From Nectonema munidae (Eukaryota > Nematomorpha > Nectonematoida > Nectonematidae): DNA of 64,000 nucleotides. Position numbers and translations under genes: made by a program. The notes under the pieces are model-generated. The model searched no databases and was not told the DNA's origin. It saw nothing but the letters and a program-made list of their open reading frames with translations. Position 1 is the stretch's first letter, and every line of letters starts with the position of its first letter. Below are positions 36,807-48,800 of the stretch, piece after piece. The stretch covers positions 620,001 to 684,000 of the forward strand of contig JAUIRK010000894.1 of assembly GCA_030549495.1 (NCBI GenBank), given 5' to 3'.

Positions 36807-39800
36807 ACTACCAATACTACTTTTTGAAAATTTTTACTTGTTTGATTTGAAGGAAGAATTAAACTGTTTTTCAATATTTCTTTTTCATGATATATATATC
36901 ATTAGAAAGCTTATCGTTTGCTACATACTCTAGAATAATTTATTTTTGCAAAAGTTTTAACAAATTTTAATAAATGGACTTTACTTCGAAAAATTTTGTC
37001 TAAATTTTTGAAAAAATTACGGACCACCTTTTTATTTAAGCATAATGTGAAGATTTTTAAAAAAAATTGAATGAAAATGATATCATTAGAAAGGTATACT
37101 CTTTGTGGTTAACATAGGCTAGGTTATACAAATAAATATATTTTCATTTTTCCAAAATCTGCTTTTATGTGAGGTCAGTCAAGTTTTATCTAGTTTCAAA
37201 AAATACCAATAATAATTAACGTTCTTAATTTATATAATATTTTTTCAATATTTTATATTCACAAAGGTAAAATATGATTTTTTACATTTTAAAATTTCAT
37301 AGTTGAATAAAACTGTCGAAAATTAATATATATTTTTTACTTTTTATGGGTCAGTAGTATAGGTCAGTATAATGTTTTTCTAATAAATTTTAAATTATTT
37401 TTGAAGTGAAAAATGTTGATCGAATGTACAAGATTTGAAGCTATACTCTTTGTGGGTAAAATAGGCTAGGTTTTACAAATAAATATATTTTTATTTTTCC
37501 AAAATCCGCTTTTATGTGAGGTCAGTCAACTTTTATCTAGTTTCAAAAAATACCAATAATTAACGTGATAAGTTTATATATTATTTCTTCAAAATTTTAT
37601 ATTCACAAAGGTAGAATAAGGTTTTTAACATTTTAAAATGTCATAGTTAAATAAAACTGTCGAAAATTAATATATATTTTTTACTTTTTATGGGTCAGTA
37701 GTATAGGTCAGTATAATATTTTTCTAATAAATTTTAAATTATTTTTCAAGTGAAAAATGTCGATTAAATGTAAGAGTTTTGTTTGATAATCGTAGTCTAC
37801 TTTTATTTAGTTTAGATACAAACTTTCTAATTTTTAACGAAGGGCATTCGTTAAAAATTATACCGACAGTGTGCGAATGATAAATCACATTATTGATTGA
37901 TTTTAGAGCATAATTATGCGAAGAAAGATTAACACATGTTGCATTACGCGTTTGTGAGCGCAGTGAATTCTTATCTCGCATACGCTACACCACATCTTTA
38001 GCACGCGTGTGTGGTTTTGTCGATTGAATGTACGAATTTTGTTGGATAATCGTAGTCTACTTTTATTTAGTTTAGATACAACCTTTCTAATTTTTAACGA
38101 AGAGCATTCGTTATATTTATACCGACAGTGTGCGAATAATAAATCACATTATTGATTGATTTTAGAGCATAACTATGCGAAGAAAGATGAACACATGTTG
38201 CATTACGCGTTTGTGAGCGCAGTGAATTCTTATCTCGCATACGCTTCACCACATCTTTAGCACGCGTGTGTGGTTTATTTTATCGGGCTATGTACGCTTA
38301 GTTTATTTGTAGTGTTCCTAGTTTAAATCTTAGTCAAATATTAAAACGCTTATAACTTTCACATTTCTCAACAAAATGCATCATGCGATATACCAAATTA
38401 AAGCATTTTTTATGGGCTTTCAGAATACTTTACTTATATCATAAGTACTTAAGAAATGCCATTTTACTGTTTTTATTTTCCATGGGCTTCATACCATTAA
38501 TTAGCTGATAAGGGATGCATTTTAAACTAAAGCTCCTTTCATTATGACAAATTTTTACCTATATTATGTGACAATTTCCAGCACAATTATAAAGCGACTC
38601 TACTCTCAGAATCTAAATTTATTTGTAGATTTTTATAAAATAGTATTAGTTTTTCCTTTTTTTTTATAAATTAACCTTCGTTTTTTTATTGGTCAGTATA
38701 ATGTTTATCTAATAAATTTAAAATTATTTTTGAAGTGAAAAATGTAGATCGAATGTACAAGTTTTGTTGGATAATCGTAGTCCACTATTTATTTTTAGAT
38801 TTTCATAAAATCATTTTAGTTTTCGGTTTTTTATAAATTAACATTAGTTTTTTACTTCTTTTGAATTAATCATCCAAAATTTAAGTGCGAGTTTGATTTA
38901 CACTTTGATTCGAAAAAAATATGTTTTGGATAAATATTATTTTTATTATTGTTTACTTCATATAAATTTCTAAAGAGAAGATAAATAGATCAAAATATGT
39001 GTTTTAATCAATTTTTCTCAATAAGTAATCTCATGAATTTATTTTTTTTCACGTGTATTAATAAGTTTTTCTCAATAAGTAATCTCATGAATTTATTTTT
39101 TTTCACTATAATCCTAAATTTATTTCTATATTTTTATAAAATAATTATAATTTTCGAATCTAACACGTGTGCGCATGCATCCACATTGAAGAAATAATGA
39201 GTTTTGTTGGATAATCATAGTCTACTTTTATTTAGTTTAGATACAACCTTTCTAATTTTTAACGAAGGGCACTCGTTATTTTTATACCGACAGTGTGCGA
39301 AGAATAAATCACATTATTGATTCTAAAACGATTGTTATTGATTTTAGCGGTTAACTATGCGAAGAAAGATTAACACATGTTGCATTACGCGTTTCTGAGC
39401 GCAGGAAATTCTTATCTCGCATACGCTTCACCACATCTTTAGCACGCGTGTGTGGTTTATTTTATCGGGCTAGTGTACGCTTAGTTTATTTGTAGTGTTC
39501 CTAGCTTAAATCTTAGTCAAATATTAAAACGCTTATAACTTTCACATTTCTCAACAAAATGCATCATGCGATATACCAAATTAAAGCATTTTTTATGGGC
39601 TTTCAGAATACATTACTTATATCACAAGTACTTAAGAAATACCTTTTACTGTTTTTATTTTCCATGGGCTTCATACCATTAATTAGGAGATAAGGGATGC
39701 ATTTTAAACTAAAGCTCCTTTCATTAGGACAAATTTTTACCTATATTCTGTGACAATTTCCAGCACAATTATAAAGCGACTCTACTCTCAGAATCTAAAT

Positions 39801-42800
39801 TTATTTGTAGATTTTTATAAAATAGTATTAGTTTTTCCATTTTTTTTATAAATTAACCTTCGTTTTTTTTATTGGTCAGTATAATGTTTTTCTAATAAAT
39901 TTAAAATTATTTTTGAAGTTAAAAATGTAGATCGAATGTACAAGTTTTGTTGGATAATCGTAGTCCACTATTTATTTTTAGATTTTTATAAAATCATTTT
40001 AGTTTTGGTTTTTTATAAATTAACATTAGTTTTTTACTTCTTTTGAATAATCATCCAAAATTTAAGTGCGGGTTTGATTTACACTTTGATTCGAAAAAAA
40101 TATGTTTTGGATAAATATTATTTTTATTATTGTTTACTGCATATAAATTTCTAAAGAGAAGATAAATAGATCAAAATATGTGTTTTAATCAATTTTTCTC
40201 AATAAGCATTGAAGCTATGAGGTAGCAAAATATGAACAGAAAGTTTGATATTTTTTGATTTTTTAAAGAATATTTTTCGATTCTTTGATCACAGAATTTT
40301 ATTTTGATTATTTGACAAATATAATATTTAAAATCGTGCAAATTGCAAAGTATAGGTATTTTAAACAAAACAGTAATATATTTGAAGAAATATTTTTTCA
40401 GTATAAAGAGTTTAGAAAACTCTTCTCTAATATGTAATGATATATTCTCATAACCTGTACGGTTGAACGCGGGTAGACAACTTGCGTGTTATCTCCAACC
40501 CGTATATTACGATGATTCTTCTCCAAACTGTATTCTACTATGATTCATCTCCAAACTATATACTACAATGATTTATCTCTAACCTGTATACTACGATGAT
40601 TCATCTCTAACCTGTATACTACGATGATTCATCTTCAACCTGTATACTACGATGGTTTCTATTCCATGTACAAATAACTAGGGAGACAATGTTCAACTTT
40701 CTGTTCACATTCTGCTAGATGTAAGATTTGATATACCTCATTCGGGGAGACGATGCTACATAAGTTATTACCTATATACATTATACCTGTATACTACGAT
40801 GGTTCATCTCCAACCTGTATACCGCGATAATTCATATCAAAGAATCGAAAAATATTTTTTAAAAAATAAAAAAATATCAAACTTTCTGTTCATATTTTGC
40901 TACCTCATACGATGTTACAAAAGTTATTACCTATACTTTGCAATTTGCACGATTTTAAATATTATATTTGTCAAATAATCAAAATAAAATTCTGTAATCA
41001 AAGAATCGAAAAATATTCTTTAAAAAATCAAAAAATATCAAACTTTCTGTTCATATTTTGCTACCTCATACGATGTTACAAAAGTTATTACCTATACTTT
41101 GCAATTTGCACGATTTTAAATATTATATTTGTCGAATAATCAAAGAATCGAAAAATGTTCAAATCAAAAAATATTTATTCTTTTTAAATATATCGTTGGC
41201 TCCCCTTACTTTTAGTTTCGTATGTGCATATTTTGATAAAAATTAATTATTAAAGACTAGGTTTATCTTTCAATTTTAAAAGTAAGGGGAGCCAACGATA
41301 TATTTAAAAAGAATAAATATTTTTTGATTTGAACATTTTTCGATTCTTTGATTATTCGACAAATATAATATTTAAAATCGTGCAAATTGCAAAGTATAGG
41401 TAATAACTTTTGTAACATCGTATGAGGTAGCAAAATATGAACAGAAAGTTTGATATTTTTTGATTTTTTAAAGAATATTTTTCGATTCTTTGATTACAGA
41501 ATTTTATTTTGATTATTTGACAAATATAATATTTAAAATCGTGCAAATTGCAAAGTATAGGTAATAACTTTTGTAACATCGTATGAGGTAGCAAAATATG
41601 AACAGAAAGTTTGATATTTTTTTATTTTTTAAAAAATATTTTTCGATTCTTTGATATGAATTATCGCGGTATACAGGTTGGAGATGAACCATCGTAGTAT
41701 ACAGGTATAATGTATATAGGTAATAACTTATGTAGCATCGTCTCCCCGAATGAGGTATATCAAATCTTACATCTAGCAGAATGTGAACAGAAAGTTGAAC
41801 ATTGTCTCCCTAGTTATTTGTACATGGAATAGAAACCATCGTAGTATACAGGTTGAAGATGAATCATCGTAGTATACAGGTTAGAGATGAATCATCGTAG
41901 TATACAGGTTAGAGATAAATCATTGTAGTATATAGTTTGGAGATGAATCATAGTAGAATACAGTTTGGAGAAGAATCATCGTAATATACGGGTTGGAGAT
42001 ATATATATATATATATATATATACCCATTATAGAGTATGCTGAATTCAGTGGTGATGTTCATTTTTTTTTATGAAAATCAATAAAACATGTCAAAAAATC
42101 AATTTAACCTGTAAATCAATGTCAAATATATAAACTAAAATAAATTCTACTTTCAGTATTTATTTTATTTTTGTTTTTATTTATTTAATAAACCAACTTT
42201 AGGTGTTTAATTCACTCAAAATATTTCATTTGTCCGTAAATTATGTATCTCGATAGGACCTCCATCGTTTTGACTACAAAATTTGTTATTGACTGGTAGT
42301 CTTTACGTCATTTCTTCTATACTTTACCATATGTAATTTTAATACTCATTTTTGGTAGCCCTTTTTTCATTAGAAATTTATTTTCTTCAATGTGTGTTTG
42401 AAAATACCTTTTAAATGATTTATTTTGAACAGATTTTTTCCTTTCTCAAAGCATTCTGATCAAAGAATCTTCTTGATCTTAGGCTTTTTATTATCAGGTG
42501 ATATGAAGAGATATTCAGCCTGAATATTTGTCAACCAATCCCAGTTCAAATGTTTTTTTCTCATGAATCATTCGTGATGTTCATTGTTCAATTATAAAAA
42601 GCTGTCCACTTCCTTCATCTGAAAGATTCACTCTTTCAAGCAAAAGGAAAAAGAGGAAAAAATATCTTGATAGTGACTAAATTCTCGCATATTGGCATCT
42701 GAGACAATTTTGATACTCTGACCTATTGTAAATTAAAAAAAATATTTTTAGTATATAACGAATTTTTGAAAAAAATTTATAGACCTGATTTTCAGGCATA

Positions 42801-45800
42801 CATTACTAATTGAATTGCCACTTTGATATATTTTTTAACCATATTAGCCAAAATGGAGTACAGAAATAAGCATGATTGATTTGGTATAAAAACCAATATA
42901 TTATCTGAAAGAGATATTTTATTTTATTTTAATATTTTGGATGACAGTATCTAGAAGTAAACCGCAAATCTGATTGAAGCTTTCAGATATTTTAAAACTA
43001 TACATGCCAAATCTGAGTCCAAAAATGAAACCAGCATCTTCCATTTGGTATAAAAACAGATATTTTATTTAAATTTCAAAAATATTTATGTAAACATTAG
43101 ACGTAAATCGAACATTTGATTAATACTTTCATACATTTTAAAACCTCCAAATGCAAAAACTGATTTCAGAAATAAAACTATCATGGTTGATTTGGTATAA
43201 AAACTTATATTTCATTTAAAATTATAGAGAATATTTTAGGAGATAGTTTTCAGATATAAATCGCAAATTTAAATGACACTAGCAGTAAAACCGCTAAATG
43301 CGAAAACTGTGTTCAGAAATGAAACCAACATGATCGATTTGGTATAAAAACATATTTCATATAAAATTTGAATGAATATTTTTTGAAACAAATTTTAGAA
43401 CTAAACCGCAGATTTGATTGATACTTATAGGTATTTTCAAACCATAAATGAAACTAGCATGGTTGATTCAGTATTTCATATAAAATTTGAGATATTTTTG
43501 AAAACTGTTTTCAGACTTAAACCATATATTTTATTGACGCTTGCAGATATTTTCAAACCTTAAAAGCAAAAACTGAGTCCAGAAATAAAACTAACATTTG
43601 ATTTGGTATGAAACATATATTTCATCTAAAATTAGAGAGAATATTTGTGTAGATTTTCAGACGTAAACCGCAAATTTGATTACTACTGACAGATATTTTT
43701 AAACTCTAAATGCAAAAACTGATTTGAGAAATTAAATTAGCATGGTTCATTTGGTATAAAAACATATATTCCATGTAAAATTTGAGAGAATATTTTTGGA
43801 GATAGTTTTTAGAAGTAAACCGTAAATTTGGTTGACACTGACAGATGTTTTAACACTTCTAAATGTGGAAACAGTTCACAAACGAAACCAGCATGATCGA
43901 TTTGGTATAAAAACATATATTTCATGTAAAATTTGAATGCAAATTTTTGGAGACAATTTTTGGAAGTAAACCACTAATTTGATTAACACTTATAGGTATT
44001 TACAAATCGTAAATGTAAAAAATTAGCCCATAAATGAAACTAGCATGACTGATTTAATATAAAACATATATTTTATGTATAATTTGAAGGAATATTTTAT
44101 TAGATATATTTCTGATCAATCAAAATTTTGATTGGCATTTTCTAAAAAGTAGCCATGATTATTGAAAAATTAAATATATAAAGTGTTGTGCGTTTAAGAC
44201 TATATAATTATAAATTTTCAAGGTAGTATATAATATAGACCATGTTAACTACAGATGATAACATATGTGATTGGATTTTGATTGATAGTTTTGGACATGA
44301 AAGGGTTATTCAACTACCTTGAAATTGGTATCAAAAGATGCAGCTAGCGATTAGGAAAGTCACGAAATTTGAAGGAATATTACAATTGATTTTTTAGTGA
44401 AGTGAAGTGAGGGACTGGGCGTTTTACGCCCCAGCACTGATAGGGTTAAGTGCGCTATGATCAAATTATTAGCGAAGCTAGGTAGAATTTCACCTCTTGG
44501 GAGATTTGGGTATGTTGCGCTTAGCTCACTAGATGTGCGTCCCTGATTTATTTCAGTATTATCATCATCATCAATTATATAATACATCTACCCAATTTTG
44601 TTTTATTTGATGATAAACATTTTTGAATTTTTTACTTCTCATATCTTTAAACGAATTACTTTCTAACAATTCTGATTTAATGATTATTATTTAAAAAAAA
44701 TCGAATAGTACTAATTTTTTATAATTCTGTTACAATCGAATTTTATATCGATTTAAAAGTTGTGTTGTCATTTTTGGGTGTAATAAAAAGAATACAGCCA
44801 TACATACGATTCGCTATGTGATTCACCAAAAAGCCATATAATACTTCGCCGATTAATCGTTAAACTTGATTGGATTTTTCATTGCAGTTAATTTGATGAT
44901 TCAATAGATTTTTCATTCATTCAGATTGGTGTGCGAGGAAAAGATACAATTGTTTTGGGTGTTGAAAAAAAGTCAATTTCTAAACTCAGGGAATCACGAA
45001 CAGTTAAGAAGATTTGTGTCCTGGATAACCATGTTGCTATGACATTTGCAGGTTCACTATTCCCTTAATGATACCTATGACATATTTTTTTTACTTAAAA
45101 AAAGTTTTTAGGCTTAACTGCGGATGCAAGAGTTTTGATTAAAAAGTCTAGAGTTAAATGTCAGAGTGAAAAATTAACATTTGAAGATCCAATCAGTGTG
45201 AAAAATATTGCAAATTACATCGCTTCGTTACAACAAGTATGCCTTGCTTAAAAATGAAAATGATCATTTATTTTTTTATTTTTAGAAAAATACAATAAGT
45301 AATGGAAGAAGGCCATATGGTGTTTCAATTATTGTTGCTGGATTTGATATGGATGGATCGCCTAAACTTTTTTGCACTGAACCTGCGGGAACATACTTTG
45401 AATGGAAGGTAAGAAATTCGAAATTTAAATGTTATATAAAATGTGAAAAGATTAAAAATATGTATTATTTATATTTTCTAAGTTTTGGTTATTTTTCATT
45501 TTGGTTTATAAAAATTAGGTTTAAAAAAAATTCTAATTTTATTTATGATATTTTTTGATAAAAAATAAAGAAGGGGAAAATTATTTTAACTTTTTTAATT
45601 TGAAATGCCTTGTAAAATTGATGAAAGATTTTGATAAATCTTTTTCCCCTTCATTTTTACCGATATTGTAATATTCAAATTGTGCAATTCCTTTGTGTGA
45701 TTCTTTTTCACCTTTATTTGAATGCATGTCTTTTCTATAATTTTATCATTTGAATGTTATATATTCCCTATCTATCTCTGTTATAACTTTTATAATTCTT

Positions 45801-48800
45801 AATTTAAATACTACTTTGATCGTCCTTTCTTCTGCAACTTTTATTCATTTTTCTTTGTATATATATGCATATTATTTTGATATCATTCACTTTCCTTACA
45901 ACGTTCTTTTGTTGAATAAAAGCTCCAGCTTCCAATAATCGAGAAATTTCAGATTTAATAAATTCACCGTCTTTTATGTTGAATTTTGCTGTTTTTGTAG
46001 CGATAGGTTTACACTCGGGAGTTAGGAACTTGAAAAGTTTTATTTCAGAGTACTTCTTAGTTGCACAATTCTTTTGAGGACCATTAACTCCACAAGGAAA
46101 CGAAAAAGATATAGGAGCATTCTTTCTTCCCAGACTAATCCTTACCTCTTTATGCTTTTTCATAAAGCTCATTCCCAAGATAACTTGTTTCCATAAATCG
46201 GGTAAGACTAAGAATTCTTCATCTTCATACAACCGGTTATGAACACGTAACGACGCTTTAACTTTGCCAAGTACCTGGATTTTAAAACGACAAGAAGCCA
46301 TACTAACCTGTTCTTTGCATGGGAGCAACTTTAGTTTTAGAGATATTGCAGTTTTTTGTCAATAAAATTGTCTGTACTGCCTGTATCCAAGAGTGCGTAG
46401 CATTTAGCACCATTTAGAAATACAACACTTTTCCAGCTGGAGTGAGTAAAGCTTGAATTTAGCATCGAGAGAATTTTTTGCGATGATTTGCAAACCTTGT
46501 TGAAATGACCAATCTTTTTGCATTTAAAACATGTTTGAGTTTTTGCTGGACAGAGTTATTTTTGGTCCTTGTAATGCCGTTTGCCACCACAAAAATAACA
46601 TTTACCAACTTTAGACGGCGTTGTAAAGGAGGTACAAACTTCTTGTTGAGTGTGATTACTAGTAGAATCTTCAAGATGCTCGTCCTTTGAAGCTGCGGCT
46701 AATTGTGTGGAATTTGTATCATAACTTTCGTTTCTATTGATGGCTTGCTCCATAGCTCTTGTTTGATTTATTGCTGTTTCAAGGTCCAACTTTGGATTCT
46801 CCAACAAACGGGTTCGAATCGCAGTATTCCTGAGACCAGAAATTAAGGAATCCCTTATAAATAGATTTTTATGTTCATCCGCAGTAACTGCTTTAAAATT
46901 GCAATTAATGGATAAAATCTTTAATGAATAAAAAAAAGAGTCTATAGTTTCCCCGGGTTGTTGGATTCTTGTTGCGAGAAGATGTCTTGCGTGAACTTCG
47001 TTGGGTGTTTTGACATATGCGGTTTCCAGTTGTTCAATAGCCAGCTCGTAACTGCGTGCGTCTTGAACAGTCTCTGCAACGTCAGCTCCCAAATGCAGAA
47101 GTAATAATTCTAGTTTGTTTGGGTTAAGCCCTTCTAAACATTCGAGATAGTAGGCGAAACCTCTAAACCAGTGTTTCCAAAGTTTTCCGCTTTGTTCATC
47201 GTCGGTTGATATAGTGAATTCCTTAGGTTTGATGATCTTGTCCATAAAAAAATAGCTTTTTGTTGAATAAAATTGTGATGAAAACAAAAGTGAAAAGCTG
47301 GAGCTTTTATTCAACAAAAGAACGTTGTAAGGAAAGTGAATGATATTAAAATAACATGCATATATTTCTATTCCTTTGACACCAAATATCGCCCTGTAAT
47401 AGAAAACGTATCAGCTGATGCACTATCAAGGTCTTGCACCGTCTCCAAACAATCCTTAGATTTACAACGACTGCACAATCTTTTGATTCATCCAGGAATC
47501 CGACGAATGCACCACTATGTAAGAGAAAATAACTTACCTTCTTCGATGGAAGAAATCAAAGTTTTAACAAATAACTGCCAAGTATGTCTAAAGTGTAAGC
47601 CAAGATTCTACAATTCTGACCAACATCACATTATTATCAAGTCTACTAAACCTTTTGACAGATTGTCGATTGACTTTAAAGGTCCCTTGCCCTCTAACAA
47701 CAAAAACAAGTATATCCTAACTATCATAGACGAATACTCAATGTTCCCTTTTGCCTATGCGTGCAAAGATCTATCATCAAGTACTGTTATTAGTTGCTTA
47801 CAAGACCTGTTTACAACCTTCGGGTATCCAAAGTACATACATTCTGATAGAGGTAAGTCCTTTCTTTCTGACGAACTTAAATCGTTTCTCTTAGTTAGAG
47901 GTATAGGCTCGACATTTACTACTGCTTACAATCCTCAAGGAAATTCCCAGTGTGAACGTTATAATGGTTTGATTTGGAGGACAATAACTTTAGCAACTGA
48001 AACTTTTGGTCTGCCGATTGAAAGGTGGGAAGATGTTTTGCCTGAGAGTCTGAAAGCGTTAAGAACTCTGCTCAATACGACGACTAATAAAACGCCTCAT
48101 GAAAGAATTTTTACGTTTGAAAGAGGCACAGCAAACTCAAAACTCCTGAATCAAGGATTCAAGGCTCTCTGAATCAAAGACTGCATGGATAAAGAAATTT
48201 CCTATTCCTTCTAAAATGAAACCTCAGGTCGAACTAGTGGAGCTTTTGGAAGTAAATCCGGAATGCGCACGCGTGAGGTACCAAGATGGAAAGGAAAACA
48301 CAGTTGCCTTGAAACATCTAGCTCCAAGTGCCATAGATGATGAGCCCTTACCAGATGAAAATGAAGAGACATCAGTACATGGTGCTAATCAAAAAGATAA
48401 TGTTGAAGAAGATGCTGACACAGATAGTCCAAGGCTGAGGCGTTCGTGCAGGGAGCGGAAACCCATCAGAAGACTTGGGATCGAGGATTCTTTTTGAAGA
48501 TGGGGAAGATTGTAATATTCAAATTGTGCAATTCCTTTGTGTGATTCTTTTTCACCTTTATTTGAATGCATGTCTTTTCTATAATTTTATCATTTGAATG
48601 TTATATATTCCCTATCTATCTCTGTTATAACTTTTATAATTGTTAATTTAAATACTACTTTGATCGTCCTTTCTTCTGCAACTTTTATTCATTTTTCTTT
48701 GTATATATATGCATGTTATTTTGATATCATTCACTTTCCTTACAACGTTCCTTTGTTGAATAAAAGCTCCAGCTTTTCACTTTTGTTTTCATCACAGATA

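Larger units (their letters stand above)
36529..41999 (-). mobile_element. Composite repeat, unit 2 (abuts unit 1)
   Basis: Begins with the same TCAGAGGTCTGGCAAGACC as unit 1, directly at its last base, and follows the same order: 350-bp duplication (37093, 37438), blocks at 37787 (partial), 38034 and 39200 (partial), then the inverted repeat 40446-41999. It is longer because it has one more partial block. The right end stops about 45 bp short and runs into an AT dinucleotide repeat. Confidence 0.5.
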
